Below, piece by piece: positions 18,983 to 28,393 of a stretch of 64,000 nt of DNA. The stretch is from the NCBI GenBank assembly GCA_049487715.1, contig CP150558.1, positions 248,001-312,000 on the forward strand. Reading direction: 5' to 3'. Below the pieces are notes generated by a model. That model had not been told where the DNA came from. It saw only the letters and a list, made by a program, of their open reading frames with translations, and did not search any database. Every line of letters starts with the position of its first letter. The first letter of the stretch is position 1. Made by a program: the position numbers and the translations under genes. This DNA is from Pycnococcus provasolii. Lineage: Eukaryota > Chlorophyta > Pseudoscourfieldiophyceae > Pseudoscourfieldiales.

Positions 18983-21590
18983 TCATCTCTTCAACTTTTT
19001 CATTGATGAGATGGATGTAGTAGCCTGACGCTTGCGCGCCAAGTACCGTTCTCGAGCAGCGTCTAATGCAGGGGCTTTCGAGGCGAGCGCATCACCCGCC
19101 AACACACCATCATTCTCCTGCTTCGCCGCCGGTACCGTCGAGGCTGACACATCGTTTTCAACTTTTATGCTAGAAGCAGCCTTCTCGCCAGACAATTTCG
19201 CCACGTCAGCACCCTTTAGTCGGCTCATCATTGGCTGAACCCAGGCAACGTTCACCTTCGACACGTGACGAATCCGAGGCACTGAGCCGGGGCCCGCACC
19301 AGTTGCTAATTCTTGGTATACGACAAATGCTGGCCCGAGGCCGTCGCCGATATTCACACGACGTGGTACTGGTACAATACTGTCCAAAGCTGCGCGTTGC
19401 AAGGCAGCGCCGTCTAGCTCCGGTTCCGATGACATGAACAGCTCAGGATGACTTTGTGATTTGAGCTCGCAGACTAGGCCAGCGTCATTCAGAGTGCGGT
19501 ATGCGTTGTGTCGCGGGTGCCTTTCAGCGATACGATTCGCCATTCCCAGGCAAAGCGCGTATCTGAGTGCGGTGTAGGTAGGATCGACGCCGCGGCTAGT
19601 GCGGCTCTCGCTGCGATCAGCTTGCGAAGCACCACTACCATTGCACAGCGTCATGAGCTGCCGGTGCACATCGAGCGCGAATCGCATGCCACGCTCGTCC
19701 AAGCTGTTCTTGCGAAGGAACTCCGCGCGGGTGCGGGGAGGCCGATCAGCGGCGACAAGAGGGCACGGTGCACGCCTGGCTCGTTCTAATGGCACAAAGT
19801 CCCCAGGTCGTGTTGGCAGCGCATCGTATCCGCGAAACAGCGCCAGATACAGGAGGTGATCGCCATAGCGTTCCTCGGCGTAAAGTGGACTGCTGCTGCT
19901 GCTGCTGCTGCTGCTGGCCAGTGCTGCTTCCTGGTGGGAGGGAAGGCGGAGTCGTCACAAGTAGGCGTCCATCGGAATTCGCACTAGACATCGCTGCCAC
20001 GGCACACATATCATCTACAACCCCCAATCGCCGCGCGTGTGCTATGGCACATCCCAGCGGAGGGTCGACGGGATAGCGCGCTACCTCACGGCCGAGAGCC
20101 GTTACTGCGCCCGCGGCGTCGATGCAGCCAAGTGCGTGCAACTGCCTCAGACAATCCTCGAGGCTCGCCTCACTCGGCTTGTCCAGGAAGTCGAATGCGA
20201 GGATGTCAACGCCCTCGCCAACCGCGGTTTTCAGGAACAGAGCAACTCCGAGCAAACTGGAGCGCTGGATCTCCGGGATGTCCTCCGCCGGACGTGGCAA
20301 CGGCGCGTCTGCACTACCACCACCGCCGCCATTCTCACGCGCAAGCGCTATCGCCTCGCGCTCTGGCTTAGGAAAAAGCCGATAGCACTTGCCCGCGCAT
20401 GTGCGTCCTGCGCGGCCAGCGCGCTGGTTGATGGATGCGATGCTAGCGTCGACGAGTTTCAGCGCCTCGACACCCGTGGCTGGATCGTACGACTTGCTCT
20501 TCACCTTGCCCGTGTCGACGACGACGGTGATGCCAGGAACCGTCAAGCTCGTCTCCGCCACGTTGGTGGCGACAATGCACCGTCGGAATGCTCTGCCATT
20601 GCTGCCCTGCTGAAGTGCCGCCGCCACCTCCTCCGTGCTCAGCAGCGCACGTGCCTGCTGATCGGGCGGAAGAGCCGCGTACAGCGGCAGCACGACGAGG
20701 TCGGCGAGGCGCGGGTCGTCCGACTGAGACACCATGTCGCGAAGCAGCTTGCAGCACCGCTCCACCTCCTCGCGTCCGGAGAGGAAGCACAGGATGTCAC
20801 CCGGCAGCGGCTCGTTCTGGTGCGCGTCGAAGCACGCGATCGCCGCGCTCTCCACGTGCCTTCCTTCCGGCGGTCGCGACGTGGCGTGAACGGTAGTCAC
20901 CGGGTGCAGCCGTCCAGGAATGCGCATGACGGGGCAGTCGTTCAGGTAGGCGCTGAATCGCTCCGCGTCAAGCGTCGCGGAGGCGACCACCACGCGAAGC
21001 GGCTCGCGCCTCGTCGTACGGCGCCTGACGTCGACAGCCTCCCGACTGAGCGCCGCTCGCTTCAGCATGCCCAGCAGGATGTCGGTGGACAACGACCGTT
21101 CGTGCGCCTCGTCGAGCACGATGGCGTCGTACTGCCTTAGGTGCGGGTCAGCCGAAGCCTCACGGAGCAACATGCCGTCGGTGACAAACTTGATTTTCGT
21201 GCTTGAGGATGTCATATCCTCGAAACGCACGGCGTAGCCCACCTCCTCGCCCACCTTTCCGTGCCGCTCGCGAGCAACTCGCGACGCGACGGAAACTGCC
21301 GCCACACGGCGAGGCTGCGTCACAGCCACGCGACACACTGGCAAAGCTCTGTCGTCATCCTTTTCTTCCGTGGACGACGGTTGTGCTCCCCCAGTCAGCG
21401 GCACGCGCCACTGCCCCGCGTTGTCGATGAGGATGGACGCGAGCTGCGTCGACTTGCCCGATCCCGTTTCCGCGAGCAGGACGAGTAGCGCGGTGGACGT
21501 GAGCCTGGAGGCGATGTCGCGCGTGTACTGGCGGACCGGAAGCGCGGAGTCATCAGATGAAGCGGCGGCGGCGACCACGAAAGCCGCCAT
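18983..21590 (-). CDS. DEAH-box RNA helicase, with a frame break at a CTG tract
   Basis: The N-terminal frame runs from the ATG at 21590 (an alternative ATG is at 21695). It shows motif I AETGSGKST (about residue 38), VTQPRR, DEAH (about 160), SAT, FLSGREEVE, TNVAETSLTVPG and INQRAGRAGR, then the winged-helix/ratchet part with LGCIDAAGAVTALGREVARYP. The frame is lost near a (CAG)9 run at 19890-19916. The expected continuation YAEERYGDHLLYLALFRG, and the OB-fold C-terminus (DFVPLERARR to the stop at 18983), lie in a different frame. A CCACCAG acceptor-like site at the break would make a 25-nt intron from GTGACT, which is very short; a one-base indel is the other reading. The last 70 residues are basic, ending KKLKR. 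Family level (DHR2/DHX33-like versus splicing DEAH) is unsure. A role in RNA processing is inferred. Confidence 0.85.
19890..19916. repeat. (CTG)9 trinucleotide tract in helicase gene
   Basis: On the helicase strand this is CAG. It reads as Gln in the upstream frame and Ser in the downstream frame, at the point where the helicase frame changes. Confidence 0.9.
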
Positions 21591-21717
21591 GAAAGAGAGG
21601 GAGAGAAGAGAAGGGACGTCTTTTTTCCGATCCCCGGGTCCCGGGGGGAGAGACTTCGAGCCTGCTTTGCGGCCTGCTTTGCCCCCCACGCCCATTCATT
21701 CCCAGCTTCGTTTCATC
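21591..21717. promoter_or_regulatory. 127-bp divergent promoter region
   Basis: Only 127 bp separate the start codons of the DEAH helicase (-) and the IDN2-like gene (+), so the two genes must share or overlap promoters. A GC-rich palindromic stretch CCCCGGGTCCCGGGG sits at about 21633-21647. Confidence 0.6.
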
Positions 21718-23898
21718 ATGGGAAAGCGGAATAAGCGCGACGACGATAGCATGGACGACGAGTACTACAGCGACTACGACAGTGACCGCGATGACGCTGT
21801 CGTGCGCGACCCGACGGCGCCGGCGCGTATGCGTGAGGATGACCAGGCTAAGCAGGAACCGAAACACGATCCGTGCTACTACGATGACCAACCGCCGGTG
21901 CCTACATGCACGTCCTCGCTTGCCGCTGCTGCCCAGCCCAGGTCACGTGACCCCTTGTTCGTCAGTACGAATGGGTACCTCACAAAGCCCTTTCCTGGGG
22001 AGAAGAACTTCGAAGAGAAGAAAAAGAAGTGGGACGCTGCGGTGGCAGGCCACCTGGCAAAATTCCGCGATCCAAACTCTTCGTTCTCGGCGGAGAAGCC
22101 TCTCGAGAAGTCGCGTGTCGGCGGAGAAGAGAAACACGTTTGCAAAATCTGCCGCAACGCTTTCTTCAAGGACCTCACTTCACTATACCAGCACTGCCTC
22201 AGCAAAAGTACGCAGGGAAGTCCAGGCGACTGGCTCGACCTCCACGCCGCACTCGCGGAGCACATCGCCGTGGACCACCTGAAAGCTGCGAGCAACGACC
22301 AGCGGGCTGTCTCCCTGCTGACGGTCGCAAAGACGCAGCGAGCACAGTCGCTCGCAGAGAATGCCGCGGGTACATCGCATGCACAAGGTTTCACATTGAC
22401 GAAGCTCAACGAGATTCAGGGTGACGAACACGTCGGAGAAATTGCTTGGCCGCCAACAGTTGTGCTTGAGCACATACCGAGGTTCATCAACGAGCAGAAC
22501 AAGTTCGTCTCGCCGTTGGGCGGCAACAACGATCTGCGCACGGCTCTCGGCATCGGAGAAGCGGTCGGAAACATAAGCTGCAAGCTCCTATATAACTTCC
22601 GTGGATTCACTGGTGTCGGTACCATCACCTTTCCGCCGTCGTACAACGGATACACGCTTGCGATCAAGTTTTGTGATGACCACATGAAACGCAAGTACAA
22701 GCATCGCATGGGGTACGCGCATAGCATGGGGTACGCGCAGAGCATGGGGTATGCGCAGATGGCGGCGGATGTGCCATACACGGCGCGACTCCTCACTGGC
22801 CCCGACTTACATGTTGACAGCTCATTCTTCCTGACTAATCGCCTGCCAAGAAAGGAAAGCCCCTTCAAAAGCCACACGCGCATGGCACACGCCACCCTCT
22901 ACAAAGAGCAAGATCGGCTCATGAAGCAGCGAGAGGCGCAGCGAGAGAAGCTCAACGAAGAGATGCAGGAGAAGTATGCGAACAACATTGAGGTGCTCAA
23001 CCGGGTGAACAACGAATACGCCGAGAGAGTCAGCCTCGTCGAGAAGGAAAAGGACAAGCTCCTCCAGCAGCTCAAGGCTGAAGCCGACCGCAACCAACGC
23101 GAGCTCGAGAAAAAGATGGAAAAGGTCAAAATTGAGGCGGATCGCAGGATTTACGAATTCAAGGAGAAGGATCACGCTGAGAAACAAAGGATGATGGCGC
23201 TGGAAGACAAAGCCAAGTCTGCGGAGGAGATGGCAAAGACTTGGAAGGAGAAGGTTGCTGCAACGAAGTCGGAGGCAGAGATGACACATGAGCTATTTAA
23301 TAGCCTGTTCACTGAGAGCACGGAGAACAAAAAGAAACGCGGCGATTTTCTGAAACGAATCAACACCGAAGCTGCGCAGAGCAAGTTCGACGAAATCAGT
23401 CGCATGGTTCAGAAGGAGCACAAGCTACAGATACGACGCGTGGGAGAAGTGCAGCAATCCACCGCAGAGGAAATGCTGGGAATTATGCGCTCTAGGAATA
23501 GGAGGATGGATGAGGATGACATTCGAATGGCAGTCTGGACGGAAGTTTCAGAGTTCAACCAGCTCATGATCAAACCGGAATTTCGCCCTCTCAAGGTGAC
23601 AACGACGATGGAACGTGGCCAGGAAGTGCCGGCGTACTCGATCAAGTACGACGACCCTGAACTTCAGAAGATCAAGGAGAAGTGGGGCGAGGAGATTATG
23701 TATCAGATCGCCGAGGAACGCCTGTACCTCGAGAAGGTGAACGCATCAGGGCAGTACGCTATGCATGTTGCGTGGGACGAGAACAAGAAGGACATGATGG
23801 ACGCCTTCGATGTTGCGCAAAAGCTCGTTGACATCGTCTACGAGCTTAAGGCTGAAATCGACAAGTTGAAATTGAAAAAGAGGAGCCGAGCGATCTAA
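21718..23898 (+). CDS. IDN2/SGS3-like RNA-silencing protein (zf-XS, XS, coiled coil, XH)
   Basis: This 726-residue protein starts at ATG 21718 after an acidic, low-complexity head (residues 1-60). A zf-XS zinc finger occupies about 137-185 (CKIC, then a spaced H and a late H). The XS fold, about 240-320, opens with WPPTVVLEHIPR and includes LYNFRGFTGVGTITFP. Three tandem near-copies of SMGYAQ/HRMGYAH (about 328-346) interrupt the end of XS. A long coiled coil (about 390-537) follows. The C-terminal XH-like domain (about 554-724) has FRPLKV, IKEKWGEEI, NASGQYAMHVAWD and a final helix. In land plants this order defines IDN2/RDM12 and FDM proteins, which bind double-stranded RNA with 5' overhangs in RNA-directed DNA methylation; SGS3 lacks XH. 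Presence in an alga-like genome is notable. Function here is inferred from domain order only. Confidence 0.85.
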   Translation: MGKRNKRDDDSMDDEYYSDYDSDRDDAVVRDPTAPARMREDDQAKQEPKHDPCYYDDQPPVPTCTSSLAAAAQPRSRDPLFVSTNGYLTKPFPGEKNFEEKKKKWDAAVAGHLAKFRDPNSSFSAEKPLEKSRVGGEEKHVCKICRNAFFKDLTSLYQHCLSKSTQGSPGDWLDLHAALAEHIAVDHLKAASNDQRAVSLLTVAKTQRAQSLAENAAGTSHAQGFTLTKLNEIQGDEHVGEIAWPPTVVLEHIPRFINEQNKFVSPLGGNNDLRTALGIGEAVGNISCKLLYNFRGFTGVGTITFPPSYNGYTLAIKFCDDHMKRKYKHRMGYAHSMGYAQSMGYAQMAADVPYTARLLTGPDLHVDSSFFLTNRLPRKESPFKSHTRMAHATLYKEQDRLMKQREAQREKLNEEMQEKYANNIEVLNRVNNEYAERVSLVEKEKDKLLQQLKAEADRNQRELEKKMEKVKIEADRRIYEFKEKDHAEKQRMMALEDKAKSAEEMAKTWKEKVAATKSEAEMTHELFNSLFTESTENKKKRGDFLKRINTEAAQSKFDEISRMVQKEHKLQIRRVGEVQQSTAEEMLGIMRSRNRRMDEDDIRMAVWTEVSEFNQLMIKPEFRPLKVTTTMERGQEVPAYSIKYDDPELQKIKEKWGEEIMYQIAEERLYLEKVNASGQYAMHVAWDENKKDMMDAFDVAQKLVDIVYELKAEIDKLKLKKRSRAI
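22698..22760 (+). repeat. In-frame tandem repeat encoding MGYAxS
   Basis: Three near-identical 18-bp units of the type ATGGGGTACGCGCAGAGC lie inside the IDN2-like gene. Their unit length keeps the frame, and they extend a loop at the end of the XS domain. Confidence 0.85.
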
Positions 23899-24289
23899 TT
23901 CGCACCATTTTTGTTGTAATAATCACTTACAATTTGTTCTTCACACGGCTGTCCCGACGGATGCTTCGTCTTTGCTGCCTCTCCGCGTCGTCAATCACGA
24001 ACGGAGACATTGCAGCGTAGTAGCTGGGTGTTGCGAACATTTCGCTTCGTCAGGTTGGCAATCAGCATCGGCGAATCGAGTCGATGTTGAAGGACCGTTG
24101 AACCTCATATGAACTGTTTGGCGATTGAATCGAGCCGCGACGTTTGCTGCTCGGTCAGGTGACTCGTCCGCATCATCATACGTATCGAGACCTGCACCAA
24201 TCGTCCTCCGAGTTGCAAGTTTGGCGATGCACGGAAGTAGCGTTTCGACTCACCGTAGTCTGCGGGCCACTCTTCGTGTTTATACTTAT
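23899..24289. other. Intergenic region between convergent genes
   Basis: Nothing coding is supported here. It holds the 3' ends of the IDN2-like gene (+) and the NT-C2 gene (-); a short minus frame (24105-24302) has no family likeness. Confidence 0.5.
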
Positions 24290-27082
24290 TCAGCCAGTGC
24301 ACCGAAGCACGCGCAATTCCATTTGAAGGCGGCGAAGGTCAGGCTCTAGACTGGACTCCGTGCTGCCACGTGCAACCTCCGCGAGCACGCTGCGAGCGGC
24401 ATGCAGCTCGAGATAAGCGCACAAAGAACGCGCACCAGCCGCGTCGCACGCTTCGTTTCGCCAGAACGATGCATCGTCATCAGCGGCGCCATTGCTCGAG
24501 AGTGATGTCTCTTCCGGGCACTTGTTCGGGAAGCGAATGCAATATGAACGAGAGCATCCCTCAAAGAGTCGACTGCCAAGCGTGTCCACGAGATATGCGG
24601 TTGATCCACCTTGCGTGAAGAACACGGTAAACCAGTGGTCATTCCATCCCGCAATGAAGCACGCTCCGCGTGGCGTAGAAGCACATGCTGAAGCGGCATC
24701 ACGAAACATGGAGCGAACGTCGGGTGCTCCAGCAAGAAAGTCCGCAAGTGGTGTTTCGGGAGGGGGAGGAAGAAAGCCGACGAAGCTCTGTGCATGGTCA
24801 ACTGCAAGGTCATATCCTGGTGGAAGCTCAAGCGGAGCAGTCTCCGTGCTCCCTCTCCGACCCTCGGCGCCGTGCACTGCCGGAGAGCCCACCTCTTCGG
24901 TTTGACCGTCCGCCTTGCCAGTTTCATCCTCGCCAGGATCAGTCGAACTTGCAGCGTCCACTTGCTTTGCGGGAGGTGGCGGTGCCTCAGCCATCGCACG
25001 CAGCGCCGACGATGCATCGTCGGCGAGCGTGTCACCAGCTGTTGACGATTCTATCACTTTCGCGAGCGAACGGCGCGCCTCAAGTGCACTTTCTAGATCC
25101 AGGTGAAAGCCATGCTGGGCATGCTGTACTCTGACTTCCTCCAACTGGCAAGCACCACGCCACCATCGTGAACCTGCAGCCACAACCGCGTCTAGCTCTC
25201 CTCGTGAGTGAGGCACACCTATGCCGCCTGGGTCGGAAAAGTCTGCTTTCGAATCCGCTCTAAGCCCGTAGCTCGCGTATGCCTCGGCGATTGCAACAGC
25301 AATGCATGCGCAGGCGCCGCTGCCTCCGACCGACGCGCTCGTCTGGTCAAAGCTTCCAAGACGAGCCTCCACTGTCCACCGCCAATCCGTCGACTCTTCC
25401 TCGCTGGTTGACACGTGATCGTCGCTTTCGCCATCTTTTCTTTCAGACATAATGGCACGCTCTCGTTCGGGCAAGACGAGTCGGATCCAGCCATCCTCGA
25501 GGCGCTCAGGCTTAGCCAACAGGCACTGCGCGAGTGCAGCCTTGCTAACGCGCAGGGGGGTGTCACCAGTAGATGGCGGGCATTCGAGATCTGCACTTTG
25601 CTCTTGTGGTGCTTGTGTCGGCGTTGAAGTCGACGGATGCTTTGATTCACGTTCCGACGAATGCGCCGCCATGTCCAGCTCACGACTAGCCACAGTAAGT
25701 GTTTTGGAAATCATCTGAGCATTGCTCACTTGCTCCTCTTCCTCTCTGGCGAGCGCGTCGCGGCGCGCGGCGTCGCTGGCGTGGCTCTTCTCGCTGAGTG
25801 CAAGGGCGCGCGCCAGCTCATCGTTCTCCTTTTCCGCCCCTTCGTCCAGAAGCGCAATTTCAGCGGGTTTCTCGGCAACGCCATCAGATGACACCATGAG
25901 CGAGTGACTGGGAGGTGGGCTTATCTGCTCCTCTCGCGTGCATAAGCCACCAAGTTTCTTCAGAATGCCATCAGAAGATTTCTTCTTTTCAAGGCCACCG
26001 TCCTCTGGAACGCCGTTTACGATAACTTCGCCAGCAAGAGGCTCGGCAGGACCACTGACGCTGACGTCCGCGTGAACGTTGTTTTTGTCGTTAAGGATTT
26101 CAGCCTCGTCTTCTGCACCGCCCAGATTGTCGTCGACAGAATTGCACGGATGGCTCTGAAGGTTGTAACCCACGGTTGAGTCACTTTGATCGTCCACGGC
26201 AGGTGCTGCCGCGACGAGCATCGCGCTAGCTTCATCAACGACAACCTGAGCTGGCGAAGGTGCAGACGAGACGCTCGGGCTATCCTGCACTGTGACACAG
26301 CCGTCAACTTCGTCCTCGATACGTTTACGCGTTGAGGCAGTGGTGTCGTCGTCGCAGAGTGGATTGGACGCAAAGAGCGACATGTCCTCGCGCTGCTGAT
26401 GCTGCTGCTGCTGCTGCTTTGCACCCCACCAGTTGAAGCACGTCACAGGCAGAGGTCGTGGCGGCACAGCCACTTTCACGGCAGCGGCGGCTTTTAGTCC
26501 TGGCCTTGTGCGCGCGATGTTAATGGAGACGTCAAGAAGAATGCGGTAGAGTCCACCACCGAGCGCAAGTTCCATACGTCGCGAGACGGCGCCCGAGTCG
26601 GCAACGATCGGCACAGGCGAGCCTGGTCGTGGGCTGCTCGGCATGATAGGCAGCGGCGAACACATCCGAGCAAGCGCGGCTATGTCGATGGTTGCGGGGG
26701 CACCACAGGCTAACCACTTGCGCTTTCTTCGACCTCTGCGTCTCACGCGCAGCTCCACCTCAAAAGGTCGCGTGCTAATGTCGTCGGCGTTGTCCTCGTC
26801 TGGAAGGCGCAGCTTTCTTTCGACTGTAGAGTCCACGCGTGCGCTTCTGCTAGCTCTTGCACCATCGTGCATGCTTTCACACGACGCAGGAGCCATTCTC
26901 TGTGTTTTGTTCCTCCAGAGCCCGCCACGCCAGCGAACCTCGACGAGCACGTCGTCCTGTTTTCCCATTTCTTGTACGAGAGGTGGTGGCAGCTCGCGCA
27001 CCGTGTGCACGTGCATCGCCACATGAAACGCGCCATATTTGGAGCGCGTGCCGCCAACGCTTTCTCCACGGCTTGTTCCCAT
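24290..27082 (-). CDS. NT-C2 domain protein with C-terminal cysteine-protease-like domain
   Basis: From the ATG at 27082 there are 930 residues; an upstream TTG was rejected. Residues about 10-185 look like an NT-type C2 (EEIG1/EHBP1 N-terminal) domain: KYGAFHVAMHVHTVRELPPP, then VEVRWRGGLWRNKT, and ELALGGGLYRILLDVSINI closing it. The middle 300 residues are acidic and disordered with a short Gln run. The C-terminal 380 residues are folded. WRWTVEARLGSFDQ is followed by a GSGACACIAVAIAEA helix (Cys about 590), later by WNDHWFTVFF (His about 814) and AYLVDTLGSRLFEGC (Asp about 832). The Cys-helix, His and Asp order fits a papain-like or transglutaminase-like fold, and I recall land-plant NT-C2 proteins with a similar ending. 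NT-C2 domains attach proteins to membranes or organelles. Catalysis is inferred and unproven. Confidence 0.7.
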   Translation of the reverse strand: MGTSRGESVGGTRSKYGAFHVAMHVHTVRELPPPLVQEMGKQDDVLVEVRWRGGLWRNKTQRMAPASCESMHDGARASRSARVDSTVERKLRLPDEDNADDISTRPFEVELRVRRRGRRKRKWLACGAPATIDIAALARMCSPLPIMPSSPRPGSPVPIVADSGAVSRRMELALGGGLYRILLDVSINIARTRPGLKAAAAVKVAVPPRPLPVTCFNWWGAKQQQQQHQQREDMSLFASNPLCDDDTTASTRKRIEDEVDGCVTVQDSPSVSSAPSPAQVVVDEASAMLVAAAPAVDDQSDSTVGYNLQSHPCNSVDDNLGGAEDEAEILNDKNNVHADVSVSGPAEPLAGEVIVNGVPEDGGLEKKKSSDGILKKLGGLCTREEQISPPPSHSLMVSSDGVAEKPAEIALLDEGAEKENDELARALALSEKSHASDAARRDALAREEEEQVSNAQMISKTLTVASRELDMAAHSSERESKHPSTSTPTQAPQEQSADLECPPSTGDTPLRVSKAALAQCLLAKPERLEDGWIRLVLPERERAIMSERKDGESDDHVSTSEEESTDWRWTVEARLGSFDQTSASVGGSGACACIAVAIAEAYASYGLRADSKADFSDPGGIGVPHSRGELDAVVAAGSRWWRGACQLEEVRVQHAQHGFHLDLESALEARRSLAKVIESSTAGDTLADDASSALRAMAEAPPPPAKQVDAASSTDPGEDETGKADGQTEEVGSPAVHGAEGRRGSTETAPLELPPGYDLAVDHAQSFVGFLPPPPETPLADFLAGAPDVRSMFRDAASACASTPRGACFIAGWNDHWFTVFFTQGGSTAYLVDTLGSRLFEGCSRSYCIRFPNKCPEETSLSSNGAADDDASFWRNEACDAAGARSLCAYLELHAARSVLAEVARGSTESSLEPDLRRLQMELRVLRCTG

Positions 27083-28393
27083 GACTTCGCAGCGACGCTC
27101 AAAGCACAAAGAGGTCAACGCCAACGCCGCGGTTTCCCGGCCGAACTGTTGCCACAAACTTGACCTCTCTTCGACGACGAGCTCACGGCGAGGTTGAGCT
27201 GTGTGCGTGTTTGTGAAATGCAGACGACGCAGTCCTTCCTGGGCGCTTAGAAGGCCGCCACGTCGTCGTCGCCTGAGGTTGTCGCGGCCGCGCCAAAAGC
27301 AGCTCGCCCTAAAAACCTTTTTTTAAATAAAAGTTCGTAAGGGGTGTTGGGTTTCGATTCCACTCGCGCCGGGGGACGGAAGATGCGCAGATTGCGCGCG
27401 CTCCTTCGGCTTCGTTCGAACCAGGGGCCAATACCCGACACTTGACATCACGCATAAGCTGGCGGAGGGGTCCATAACTGTTGCACGCCGTACCCGTCGA
27501 GGACGCAGGTTGTCGACCCACTTAACCTCGCCACCTCGCATGCTGTGAGGCCTGTGGCCGCCCAATGCACACCGGCTGTGGAAGTGTGGAATAGGTGCCG
27601 ATTGCTTTTATTAGCGCATTCCGCTATTCTTTTCACTCGCTCTTCAAGGGAGCCACGCCGCCGTTGGTTTTCCATACCTGTACCGGTACCTCTCAATCCA
27701 AAGCAGATCGCCGGATGACCGGATCCGCTGGTTTGCTACCTCTCGGGCAGCCGGAGGCGCGGGCGGACCGGACCGCATTGGAGAGGGGCGAACGAAGCAC
27801 ACCAGCACTGGTCACCACTCACCAGTTCACCACAGGCGGTACGCTAGGTAGAACGGACTACGGAGTGCTCCCTGGACTCGATGCCTGGACAGAGCTGATG
27901 AGCTTGAGCTTGCCAGAGAGCCGGACTGCCGGAGTCGTGAGTGCGTGAGCGTGAGGGACGAACGAGCAGCGAAAGCCAAGGTAGGTAGGGTAAGGGTAGG
28001 GTAGGCTCAGCCGGGGGAGGAAAGGGGAGGGGAGGGGAGGGAAGGAAAGGAAAGGGGCCTCTCATCACCCGTCCCAGCCCCTCCCAGCCCTCCTCGCCGA
28101 CGACAGGTAAAGGTGTACTCGACGGCAAACAACAAGCAACGCTCGCCATCAACGACTACCGAGTGGTGCCTGTGGACTCGTGAGAAGGGAGGAGGCGCCT
28201 CGTCTCTCCTGAGAAGAAAGAAAGAACTTGCCACACACCTGCTCTTGTGCGTGTGTTGGACGCTCACACGTTAGACCTGCGTGCGACAAGTGGTGGGTGC
28301 AAGGCTTGGGTGAGTTACAGAAGGAAAAGATATCTAGCAAGCAAGAAGTGGCTGTGAGGAAACTCGTCGTGCTTTGAGGACTCAGGCACCGCA
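27083..28393. other. 1.3-kb divergent intergenic region with polypurine and telomere-like tracts
   Basis: This region separates the start codons of the NT-C2 gene (-) and an EF-hand gene (+). A stretch of G-rich telomere-like GTAGGGTAAGG units (about 27980-28005) is followed by a strict polypurine tract of GGGGA/GGAAA type (about 28013-28060). Frames of 60-117 codons inside begin with non-ATG codons and match nothing. No RNA gene was recognised. Confidence 0.5.
27980..28060 (+). repeat. G-rich telomere-like and polypurine tract
   Basis: Degenerate GGTAGGGTA units pass into an almost pure purine run about 45 bases long. Such tracts can form G-quadruplex or triplex DNA. It lies about 330-410 bp upstream of the EF-hand gene. 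Confidence 0.7.

Noticed and set aside
27340-27430. tRNA suggested by TTCGATT and GGTTCGAAC loop-like sequences
   Set aside because: The five bases on either side do not pair as a T-arm and no acceptor or anticodon stem could be drawn.
27595-27948. 117-codon plus-strand frame in the intergenic region
   Set aside because: It starts with GTG, lacks any recognisable motif and sits in repeat-bearing DNA.
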